From Calliopsis andreniformis (Eukaryota > Arthropoda > Insecta > Hymenoptera > Andrenidae): 64,000 bases of DNA. A program made the translations under genes and the position numbers. The DNA lies in NCBI RefSeq assembly GCF_051401765.1, contig NW_027480569.1, forward strand, positions 868,001 to 932,000. Direction: 5' to 3'. The notes beneath the pieces were generated by a model that saw only the letters and a program-made list of their open reading frames with translations, ran no database searches and had not been told where the DNA came from. Numbering within the stretch: the first letter of the stretch is position 1; every line of letters starts with the position of its first letter. Shown in pieces: positions 39,016-50,920 of the stretch.

Positions 39016-42000
39016 GGATTGTGGATTGAAGATTGAGGATTGAGGACTGAGGATTGAGGATTGAGGATTGAGGATTGAGATTGAGGATTGAGGATTGAGG
39101 ATTGAGGATTGAGGATTGAGGATTGAGTATTGAAGATTGAGTATTGATGCCTGAGGATTGAGGATCGTGGATTGAGGATTGAGGATTGGAGATTGATTAT
39201 TGAGGATTGAAGATTGAGGATTGAGGATTGAGGATTGAGAATTGAGAATTGAGTATGAGGACTGAGGGTTGAGGATTGAGGTTTGAGGAATGAGGATTGA
39301 GGGTTGGGGAATGAGGATTCAGGATTGAGGATTGAGGATTGAGCATTGAAGATTGAGTATTGATGCCTGAGGGATTGAGGATTGAGGATTGAGGATTGAG
39401 GATTGCAGATTGAGTATTGAGGATTGAAGATTGAGGATTGAGGATTCAGGATTGAGGAATGAGGATTGAAGATTGAGTATTGAGGATTGAAGATTGAGGA
39501 TTGAGGATTGAGGATTGAGGAATGAGGATTGAAGATTGAGTATTGAGGATTGAAGATTGAGGATAGAGGATTGAGGATTGTAGATTGAAGATTGAGTATT
39601 GAGGATTGAAGATTGAGGATTGAGTATTGATGATTGAGGATTCAGGGTTGAAGATTGAGGATTGAGGATTGAGGATTGACGATCTAGGATTGGAGATTGA
39701 TTATTGAGTATAGCAGCTTGAGGATTGTGGATTGAGGATTGAGGATTGAGGATTGAGGATTGAGGATTGAGATTGAGTATTGAGAATTGAGGATTGGAGG
39801 TTGAGGATTGAGTATTGAGGATTGAGTATTCAGGGTTGAAGATTGAGTATTGAGGATTGAGGATTGAGGATTGAGGATTGAGGACTGAGGATTGGGTATT
39901 GAGGATTGAGGAATGAGGATTGAGGATTGAGGTTTGAGGATTGAGGATTGCAGATTGAGTATTGAGGATTGAAGATTGAGGATTGAGGATTGAGGATTGA
40001 GGAATGAGGATTGAAGATTGAGTATTGAGGATTGAAGATTGAGGATAGAGTATTGAGTACTGAGGATGGAGGATGAGGGCTGAGGGTTGAGGATTGAGGA
40101 TTGAGAAATGAGGATTGAGGATTGAGGATTGAAATTGAGGATTGGGTATTGAGGATTGAAGAATGAGGATTGAGGAATTAGGATTGAGGATTGAGGATTG
40201 AGGATTGAGGATTGAGGATTGGGTATTGAGGATTGAAGAATGAGGATTGAGGATTGAGGATTGAGGATTGAGGATTGAGGATTGAGGATTGAGGATTGAA
40301 GATTGAATATTGATGATTGAATATTGAGGACTGCTGATTGAGGGTTGTGGATTGCGGGCGAGGACTCAGGGCTGAATATTGATGCTTGAGGTCCGGGGAT
40401 TAAGGATTGAGGATTGAGAATTGAGGATTGAGGATTGAGGATTAAAGATTGAGGATTGAGTATTTAGGATTGAAGTATGAGGATTGAGGATTGAGGTTTG
40501 AGGATTGAGGATTGAAGATTGAGTATTGATGATTGAATATTGAGGATTGAGGATTGAGGGTTGAGGATTGAGGATTGAGGATTGAGGATTGAAGATTGAG
40601 TATTGAGGATTGAAGATTGAGGAGTGAAGATTGAGTATTGATGATTGAATATTGAGGATTGAGGATTGAGGATTGAGGATTGAGGATTGGGTATTGAGGA
40701 TTGAGGAATGAGGATTGAGGATTGAGGTTTGAGGACTGAGGATTGCAGATTGAGTATTGAGGATTGAAGATTGAGGATTGAGGTTTGAGGATTGTGGAAT
40801 GAGGGTTGAAGATTGTGTATTGAGGATTGAAGATTGAGGATAGAGGATTGAGTACTCAGGATGGAGGATGAGGGCTGAGGGTTGAGGATTGAGGATTGAG
40901 AAATGAGGATTGAGGATTGAGGATTGAAATTGAGGATTGGGTATTGAGGATTGAAGAATGAGGATTGAGGAATTAGGATTGAGGATTGAGGATTGAGAAT
41001 TGAAGATTGAGGATTGGGTATTGAGGATTGAAGAATGAGGATTGAGGACTGAGGATTGAGGATTGAGGATTGAAGATTGAGTGTTGAGGATTGAAGATTG
41101 CGGATTGAGGATTGACGATTGAGGATTGAGGATTGAAGATTGAGTATTGAGGATTGAAGATTGAGGATTGAGTATTGAGGATTGTGGATTCAGGGTTGAA
41201 GATTGAGGATTGAGGATTGAGGATTGAGGATTGAGGATCTAGGATTGGAGATTGATTATTGAGTATACAAGGTTGAGGATTGTGGATTGAGGATTGAGGA
41301 TTGAGGATTGAGGATTGAGGATTGAGGATTGAGAATTGAGGATTGAGGATTGAGGATTGAAGATTGAGTATTGATGATTGAATATTGAGGATTGAGGATT
41401 GAGGATTGAGGATTGAAGATTGAGTATTGAGGATTGAAGATTGAGGATTGAGTATTGAGGATTGAGGATTCAGGGTTGAAGATTGAGGATTGAGGATTGA
41501 GGATTGAGGATTGAGGATTGAGGATTGAAGATTGAATATTGATGATTGAATATTGAGGACTGAGGATTGAGGGTTGTGTATTGAGGACGAGGACTGAGGG
41601 TTGAATATTGACGTTTGAGGTCTGAGGATTAAGGATTGAGGATTGAGAATTGAGTATTGAGGATTGAGGATTGAAGATTGAGGATTGGGTATTTAGGATT
41701 GAAGAATCAGGATTGAGGATTGAGGTTTTAGGATTGAGGATTGAAGATTGAGTATTGATGATTGAATATTGAGGATTGAGGATTGAGGTTTGAGGATTGA
41801 GGATGAAGTCTGAGGGTTTAGGATTGAGGTTTGAGGAACGAGGATTGAGGATTGAGGATTGAGGACTAAGGATTGACGATTGAGTATTGAAGATTGAGGA
41901 TTGGTGACTGAGGATTGACGACTGAGAATTTAGGATTGATGATTGAGGATTGAGGATTGAAGATTGAGTATTGAGTATTGAAGGTTGAGGATTGTGGATT

Positions 42001-45000
42001 GAGGATTAAGGATTGAGGATTGAATATTGTAGATTGAGTATTGATGCCTGAGGATTGAGGATTGAGGATTGAGGATTGAGGATTGAGGATTGAAGATTGA
42101 GTATTGCTGATTGAATATTGAGGATTGGGGATTGAGGTTTGAGGATTGAGGACGAGGACTGACGGTAGAGGATTTAGGTTTGAGGATTGAGGATTGAGGA
42201 CTGAGGATTGAGGATGCGTGCTAAGCATCGGGGATTGAGATTCGACGACTGAGGACTGAGGATTGAGGATTGAGAATTGAGGATTGATGTTTGAGGATTG
42301 AAGATTGAGGATTGGGTATTGAGGATTGAGGAATGAGGATTGAGGATTGAGGATTGAGGATCTAGGATTGGAGATTGATTATTGAGTATAGAAGGTTGAG
42401 GATTGTGGATTGAAGATTGAGGATTGAGGACTGAGGATTGAGGATTGAGGATTGAGGATTGAGGATTGAGGATTGAGGATTGAGGATTGAGGATTGAGGA
42501 TTGAGGATTGAGTATTGAAGATTGAGTATTGATGCCTGAGGATTGAGGATCGTGGATTGAGGATTGAGGATTGGAGATTGATTATTGAGGATTGAAGATT
42601 GAGGATTGAGGATTGAGGATTGAGAATTGAGAATGGAGTATGAGGACTGAGGGTTGAGGATTGAGGTTTGAGGAATGAGGATTGAGGGTTGGGGAATGAG
42701 GATTCAGGATTGAGGATTGAGGATTGAGCATTGAAGATTGAGTATTGATGCCTGAGGATTGAGGATTGAGGATTGAGGATTGAGGATTGCAGATTGAGTA
42801 TTGAGGATTGAAGATTGAGGATTGAGGATTCAGGATTGAGGAATGAGGATTGAAGATTGAGTATTGAGGATTGAAGATTGAGGATTGAGGATTGAGGATT
42901 GAGGAATGAGGATTGAAGATTGAGTATTGAGGATTGAAGATTGAGGATAGAGGATTGAGGATTGAAGATTGAAGATTGAGTATTGAGGATTGAAGATTGA
43001 GGATTGAGTATTGATGATTGAGGATTCAGGGTTGAAGATTGAGGATTGAGGATTGAGGATTGACGATCTAGGATTGGAGATTGATTATTGAGTATAGCAG
43101 CTTGAGGATTGTGGATTGAGGATTGAGGATTGAGGATTGAGGATTGAGGATTGAGGATTGAGTATTGAGAATTGAGGATTGGAGGTTGAGGATTGAGTAT
43201 TGAGGATTGAGTATTCAGGGTTGAAGATTGAGTATTGAGGATTGAGGATTGAGGATTGAGGATTGAGGACTGAGGATTGGGTATTGAGGATTGAGGAATG
43301 AGGATTGAGGATTGAGGTTTGAGGATTGAGGATTGCAGATTGAGTATTGAGGATTGAAGATTGAGGATTGAGGATTGAGGATTGAGGAATGAGGATTGAA
43401 GATTGAGTATTGAGGATTGAAGATTGAGGATAGAGTATTGAGTACTGAGGATGGAGGATGAGGGCTGAGGGTTGAGGATGGAGGATTGAGAAATGAGGAT
43501 TGAGGATTGAGGATTGAAATTGAGGATTGGGTATTGAGGATTGAAGAATGAGGATTGAGGAATTAGGATTGAGGATTGAGGATTGAGGATTGAAGATTGA
43601 GGATTGGGTATTGAGGATTGAAGAATGAGGATTGAGGATTGAGGATTGAGGATTGAGGATTGAGGATTGAGGATTGAGGATTGAAGATTGAATATTGATG
43701 ATTGAATATTGAGGACTGCTGATTGAGGGTTGTGGATTGCGGGCGAGGACTCAGGGCTGAATATTGATGTTTGAGGTCCGGGGATTAAGGATTGAGGATT
43801 GAGAATTGAGGATTGAGGATTGAGGATTAAAGATTGAGGATTGAGTATTTAGGATTGAAGTATGAGGATTGAGGATTGAGGTTTGAGGATTGAGGATTGA
43901 AGATTGAGTATTGATGATTGAATATTGAGGATTGAGGATTGAGGGTTGAGGATTGAGGATTGAGGATTGAGGATTGAAGATTGAGTATTGAGGATTGAAG
44001 ATTGAGGAGTGAAGATTGAGTATTGATGATTGAATATTGAGGATTGAGGATTGAGGATTGAGGATTGAGGATTGGGTATTGAGGATTGAGGAATGAGGAT
44101 TGAGGATTGAGGTTTGAGGACTGAGGATTGCAGATTGAGTATTGAGGATTGAAGATTGAGGATTGAGGTTTGAGGATTGTGGAATGAGGGTTGAAGATTG
44201 TGTATTGAGGATTGAAGATTGAGGATAGAGGATTGAGTACTCAGGATGGAGGATGAGGGCTGAGGGTTGAGGATTGAGGATTGAGAAATGAGGATTGAGG
44301 ATTGAGGATTGAAATTGAGGATTGGGTATTGAGGATTGAAGAATGAGGATTGAGGAATTAGGATTGAGGATTGAGGATTGAGAATTGAAGATTGAGGATT
44401 GGGTATTGAGGATTGAAGAATGAGGATTGAGGACTGAGGATTGAGGATTGAGGATTGAAGATTGAGTGTTGAGGATTGAAGATTGCGGATTGAGGATTGA
44501 CGATTGAGGATTGAGGATTGAAGATTGAGTATTGAGGATTGAAGATTGAGGATTGAGTATTGAGGATTGTGGATTCAGGGTTGAAGATTGAGGATTGAGG
44601 ATTGAGGATTGAGGATTGAGGATCTAGGATTGGAGATTGATTATTGAGTATACAAGGTTGAGGATTGTGGATTGAGGATTGAGGATTGAGGATTGAGGAT
44701 TGAGGATTGAGGATTGAGAATTGAGGATTGAGGATTGAGGATTGAAGATTGAGTATTGATGATTGAATATTGAGGATTGAGGATTGAGGATTGAGGATTG
44801 AAGATTGAGTATTGAGGATTGAAGATTGAGGATTGAGTATTGAGGATTGAGGATTCAGGGTTGAAGATTGAGGATTGAGGATTGAGGATTGAGGATTGAG
44901 GATTGAGGATTGAAGATTGAATATTGATGATTGAATATTGAGGACTGAGGATTGAGGGTTGTGTATTGAGGACGAGGACTGAGGGTTGAATATTGACGTT

Positions 45001-45480
45001 TGAGGTCTGAGGATTAAGGATTGAGGATTGAGAATTGAGTATTGAGGATTGAGGATTGAAGATTGAGGATTGGGTATTTAGGATTGAAGAATCAGGATTG
45101 AGGATTGAGGTTTTAGGATTGAGGATTGAAGATTGAGTATTGATGATTGAATATTGAGGATTGAGGATTGAGGTTTGAGGATTGAGGATGAAGTCTGAGG
45201 GTTTAGGATTGAGGTTTGAGGAACGAGGATTGAGGATTGAGGATTGAGGACTAAGGATTGACGATTGAGTATTGAAGATTGAGGATTGGTGACTGAGGAT
45301 TGACGACTGAGAATTTAGGATTGATGATTGAGGATTGAGGATTGAAGATTGAGTATTGAGTATTGAAGGTTGAGGATTGTGGATTGAGGATTAAGGATTG
45401 AGGATTGAATATTGTAGATTGAGTATTGATGCCTGAGGATTGAGGATTGAGGATTGAGGATTGAGGATTGAGGATTGAAG
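38660..45480 (+). repeat. 3.38-kb tandem duplication
   Basis: Two adjacent copies, about 38660-42095 and 42045-45480, repeat at 3384-3385 bp. Checkpoints are GCTAAGCATCGG (38836/42220), TAGCAGCTTGAGG (39711/43095), GCGGGCGAGGACTCAGG (40354/43739) and GGTGACTGAGG (41903/45288). Variants private to this pair include TAGCAGCTTG, GCGGGCG, GTCCGGGG, GTATACAAGG and GTTTTAGG. The copies part where one continues into GTATTGCTGATTG and the other into GAGAATTGAGG. Small differences are mostly one-base homopolymer changes in the left copy. Confidence 0.9.
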
Positions 45481-45730
45481 ATTGAGAATTGAGGATTGAA
45501 GATTGAGGTTTGAAGATTGAGTATTGATGATTGAATACTGAGGATTGAGGATTGAGGAGTGAGGATTGAGGATTGAGGATTGAGGATTGAGGATTGAAGA
45601 TTGAGTATTGATGATTGAATATTGAGGATTGAGGATTGAGGTTTGAGGATTGAGGATTGAGGATTGAGGATTGAGGATTGAGTATTGAAGATTGAGTATT
45701 GATGCCTGAGGATTGAGGATCGAGGATTGA
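45481..45730 (+). repeat. Short heptamer mosaic
   Basis: It consists of ordinary monomers with GAGGAGTG and a GATGCCTGAGGATTGAGGATC stretch. It joins the 3.38-kb pair to the copy of the 8.78-9.8 kb segment. I see no other structure. Confidence 0.6.
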
Positions 45731-47150
45731 GGATTGAGGATTGGAGATTGATTATTCAGGATTGAATATTGAGGATTGAGGATTGAGGATTGAGAATTGA
45801 GAATTGAGTATGAGGACTGAGGGTTGAGGATTGAGGTTTGAGGAATGAGGATTGAGGGTTGGGGAATGAGGATTGAGGATAGAGGATTGAGGATTGAGCA
45901 TTGAAGATTGAGTATTGATGCCTGAGGATTGAGGATTGATAATTGATGATTGAGGATCGAGGATTGAAGATTGAGAATTGAGGATTGAAGATTGAGGATT
46001 GAGGATTGAGGATTGAGGATGGAGGATGAGGGCTGAGGGTTGAGGATTGAGGATTGAGAAATGAGGATTGAGGATTGAGGATTGAAATTGAGGATTGGGT
46101 ATTGAGGATTGAAGAATGAGGATTGAGCAATTAGGATTGAGGATTGAGGATTGAGGATTGAAGATTGAGGATTGGGTATTGAGGATTGAAGAATGAGGAT
46201 TGAGGATTGAGGATTGAGAATTGAGGATTGAAGATTAGTAATGAGGATTGAAGATTGAGGGTTGAGGATTGAGGATTGAGGATTGAGGATTGAGGATTGA
46301 GTGTTGAGGGTTGAAGATTGAGGATTGAGGATAGAGGATTGAGGATTGAGGATTGAAGATTGAGTATTGAGGATTGATGATTGAGGATTGAGTATTGAGG
46401 ATTGAGGATTCAGGGTTGAAGATTGAGGATTGAGGATCGCGGATTGAGGATCTAGGATTGGAGATTGATTATTGAGTATAGAAGGTTGAGGATTGTGGAT
46501 TGAAGATTGAGGATTGAGGATTGAGGATTGAGGAATGAGGATTGAAGATTGAGTATTGAGGATTGAGGATTGAGGATTGAGAATTGAGGATTGAGGATTG
46601 AGGATTGAAGATTGAGTATTGATGATTGAATATTGAGGATTGAGGATTGAGGATTGAGGATTGAAGATTGAGTATTGAGGATTGAAGATTGAGGATTGAG
46701 TATTGAGGATTGAGGATTCAGGGTTGAAGATTGAGGATTGAGGATTGAGGATTGAGGATTGAGGATTGAGGATTGAAGATTGAATATTGATGGTTGAATA
46801 TTGAGGACTGGGGATTGAGGGTTGTGGATTGAGGACGAGGACTGAGGGTTGAATATTGACGTTTGAGGTCTGAGGATTAAGGATTGAGGATTGAGAATTG
46901 AGTATTGAGGATTGAGGATTGAAGATTGAGGATTGGGTATTTAGGATTGAAGAATGAGGATTGAGGATTGAGGTTTTAGGATTGAGGATTGAAGATTGAG
47001 TATTGATGATTGAATATTGAGGATTGAGGATTGAGGTTTGAGGACTGAGGATGAAGTCTGAGGGTTGAGGATTGAGGCTTGAGGAACGAGGATTGAGGAT
47101 TGAGGATTGAGGACTAAGGATTGACGATTGAGTATTGAACATTGAGGAAT
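45731..47150 (+). repeat. Copy of the 8.78-9.75 kb segment plus a C/D unit
   Basis: GCAATTAGG near 46127 matches 9183 (offset 36944) and 8180 (offset 37947). GATCTAGG and GTATAGAAGG follow as at 9507. The tail to 47142 corresponds to 30.3-30.63 kb but keeps about 132 bp that are deleted there. The - strand is open for 583 residues from an ATG at 47142 down to 45391. A second, shorter frame at 45756-46130 is open on the same strand with the same peptide repeat. Confidence 0.8.
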
Positions 47151-49105
47151 GATGACTGAGGATTGACGACTGAGAATTGAGGATTGAGGATTGATGATTG
47201 AAGGTTGAGTATTGAGGATTGAATATTGAGGATTGAGGATTGAGGATTGAGGATTGAGGATTGAGGATTGAGGATTGAGGATTGAAGATTGAGTATTGAG
47301 TATTGAAGGTTGAGGATTGTGGATTGAGGATTAAGGATTGAGGATTGAATATTGTAGATTGAGTATTGATACCTGAGGATTGAGGATTGAGGATTGAGGA
47401 TTGAGGATTGAGGATTGAGGATTGAAGATTGACTATTGAGGATTGAAGATTGAGGGTTGAAGATTGCGTATTGATGATTGAATATTGAGGATTGTAGAAT
47501 GAGGATTGAGGATTGAGGTTTGAGGATTGAGGATTGAAGATTGAGTATTGATGATTGAATATTGAGGGTTGACGATTGAGTATTGAAGATTGAGGATTGA
47601 TGACTGAGGATTGACGACTGAGAATTGAGGATTGAGGATTGATGATTGAAGATTGAGTATTGAGGATTGAATATTGAGGATTGAGGATTGAGGATTGAGG
47701 ATTGAGGATTGAGGATTGAGGATTGAAGATTGAGTATTGAGTATTGAAGGTTGAGGATTGTGGATTGAGGATTAAGGATTGTGGATTGAGGATTGGGTAT
47801 TGAGGATTGAGTAATGAGGATTAAGGATTGAGGTTTGAGGATTGAGGATTGAAGATTGAGTATTGATGATTGAATATTGAGGATTGAGGATTGAGGTTTG
47901 AGGATTGAGGATTGTGGATTGAGGATTGAATATTGAGGATTGAGGATTGAGGATTGAGGATTGAGGATTGAGGATTGAGGATTGAAGATTGAGTATTGAG
48001 TATTGAAGGTTGAGGATTGTGGATTGAGGATTAAGGATTGTGGATTGAGGATTGGGTATTGAGGATTGAGTAATGAGGATTGAGGATTGAGGTTTGAGGA
48101 TTGAGCATTGAAGATTGAGTATTGATGATTGAATATTGAGGATTGAGGATTGAGGTTTGAGGATTGAGGATTGAGGATTGAGGATTGAATATTGAGGATT
48201 GAGGATTGAGGATTGAAGATTGAGTATTGAGTATTGAAGGTTGAGGATTGTGGATTGAGGATTAAGGATTGAGGATTGAATATTGTACATTGAGTATTGA
48301 TACCTGAGGATTGAGGATTGAGGATTGAGGATTGAAGATTGACTATTGAGGATTGAAGATTGAGGGTTGAAGATTGCGTATTGATGATTGAATATTGAGG
48401 ATTGTAGAATGAGGATTGAGGATTGAGGTTTGAGGATTGAGGATTGAAGATTGAGTATTGATGATTGAATATTGACGGTTGGCGATTGAGTATTGAAGAT
48501 TGAGGATTGATGACTGAGGATTGACGACTGAGGATTGAGGATTGAGGATTGATGATTGAAGATTGAGTATTGAGGATTGAATATTGAGGATTGAGGATTG
48601 AGGATTGAGGATTGAGGATTGAGGATTGAGGATTGAAGATTGAGTATTGAGTATTGAAGGTTGAGGATTGTGGATTGAGGATTAAGGATTGTGGATTGAG
48701 GATTGGATATTGAGGATTGAGTAATGAGGATTGAGGATTGAGGTTTGAGGATTGAGGATTGAAGATTGAGTATTGATGATTGAATATTGAGGATTGAGGA
48801 TTGAGGTTTGAGGATTGAGGGTTGAGGATTAGGGATTGAAGGTTGAGTATTGAGGATTGAAGATTGAGGATTGAAGATTGAGTATTGATGATTGAATATT
48901 GAGGATTGAGGATTGAGGATTGAGGATTGAGGATTGGGTATTGAGGATTGAGGAATGAGGATTGAGGATTGAGGTTTGAGGATTGAGGATTGCAGATTGA
49001 GTATTGAGGATTGAAGATTGAGGATTGAGGATTGAGGATTGAGGAATGAGGATTGAAGATTGAGTATTGAGGATTGAAGATTGAGGATAGAGGATTGAGT
49101 ACTGA
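47151..49105 (+). repeat. Locally amplified D/E monomers: 910-931-bp and 259-bp tandem copies
   Basis: GATACCTGAGG has ACCT at 47371 and 48302 (931 bp). The GGGTTGACG and CGGTTGGCG stretches at about 47567 and 48477 are 910 bp apart. Within this, GAGTAATGAGG has GTAAT at 47811 and 48070, exactly 259 bp (37 monomers). Compared with 30.6-31.7 kb the net gain is 910 bp. This is the finest-grained tandem amplification I could resolve. Confidence 0.78.
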
Positions 49106-50920
49106 GGATGGAGGATGAGGGCTGAGGGTTGAGGATTGAGGATTGAGAAATGAAGATTGAGGATTGAGGATTGAAATTGAGGATTGGGTATTGAGGATTG
49201 AAGAATGAGGATTGAGGAATTAGGATTGAGGATTGAGGATTGAGGATTGAAGATTGAGGATTGGGTGTTGAGGATTGAAGAATGAGGATTGAGGACTGAG
49301 GATTGAGGATTGAGGATTGAAGATTGAGTGTTGAGGATTGAAGATTGAGGATTGAGGATTGACGATTGAGGATTGAGGATTGAAGATTGAGTATTGAGGA
49401 TTGAAGGTTGAGGATTGAGTATTGAGGATTGAGTATTCAGGGTTGAAGATTGAGGATTGAGGATTGAGGAATGAGGATTGAGGATTAAGGATTGAAGATT
49501 GAATATTGATCATTGAATATTGAGGACTGAGGATTGAGGGTTGTGGATTGAGGACGAGGACTGAGGGTTGAATATTGATGTTTGACGTCTGAGGATTAAG
49601 GATTGAGGATTGAGAATTGAGGATTGAGGATTGAGGATTGAAGATTAAGGATTGGGTATTTAGGACTGAAGAATGAGGATTGAGGATTGAGATTTGAGGA
49701 TTGAGGATTGAAGATTTAGTATTGATGATTGAATACTGAGGATTGAGGATTGAGGTTTGAGGATTGAGGATGAAGACTGGGCGTTGAGGATTGAGGTTTG
49801 AGGAACGAGGATTGAGGATTGAGGATTGAGGACTAAGGATTGACGATTGAGTATTGAAGATTGAGGATTGATGACTGAGGATTGAAGACTGAGAATTGAG
49901 GACTGAGGATTGATGATTGAAGATTGAGTATTGAGGATTGAATATTGCGGATTGAGGATTGAGGATTGAGGATTGAGGATTGAAGATTGAGTATTGAGGG
50001 TTGAAGATTGAGGGTTGAAGATTGAGTATTGATGATTGAATATTGAGGATTGAGGATTGAGGATTGAGGATTGAGGATTGAGGATTGAGGATTGAAGATT
50101 GAGTATTGATGATTGAATATTGAGGATTGAGGTTTGAGGATTGAGGACGAGGACTGACGGTAGAGGATTTAGGTTTGAGGATTGAGGATTGAGGGATGAG
50201 GATTGAGGATGAGTGCTAAGGGTCGGGGATTGATGTTCGACGTCTGAGGACTGAGGATTGAGGATTGAGAATTGAGGATAGATGTTTGAGGATTGAAGAT
50301 TGAGGATTGAGGATTGAGGATTGAGGAATGAGGATTGAAGATTGAGTATTGAGGATTGAAGAATGAGGATTGAGGAATTAGGATTGAGGATTGAGGATTG
50401 AGGATTGAAGATTGAGGATTGGGTATTGAGGATTGAAGAATGAGGATCGAGGATTGAGGATTGAGGATTGAGGATTGAAGATTGAGTGTTGAGGATTGAA
50501 AATTGAGGATTGAGGATTGACGATTGAGGATTGAGGATTGAAGATTGAGTATTGAGGATTGAAGATGGAGGATTGAGTATTGAGGATTGAGGATTCAGGG
50601 TTGAAGATTGAGGATTGAGGATTGAGGATTGAGGATTGAGGATTGAGGATTGAAGATTGAATATTTATGATTGAATATTGAGGACTGAGGATTGAGGGTT
50701 GTGGATTGAGGACGAGGACTGAGGGTTGAATATTGATGTTTGAGGTCTGAGGATTAAGGATTGAGGATTGAGAATTGAGGATTGAGGATTAAGGATTGAA
50801 GATTAAGGATTGGGTATTTAGGATTGAAGAATGAGGATTGAGGATTGAGGTTTGAGGATTGGGGATTGAACATTGAGTATTGATGATTGAATATTGAGGA
50901 TTGAGGATTGAGGTTTGAGG
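49106..50920 (+). repeat. Third copy of the 12.1 kb / 31.7 kb segment, cut short
   Basis: It is colinear with 31684-33500 at offset 17422, including the GATCATTG, GACGTCTG and GACTGGGCGTTG variants. At about 50920 it jumps from a sequence like 33510 to one like 34110. Roughly 0.6 kb (D plus an A core) present in the 12.1 and 31.7 kb copies is missing. Confidence 0.83.
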
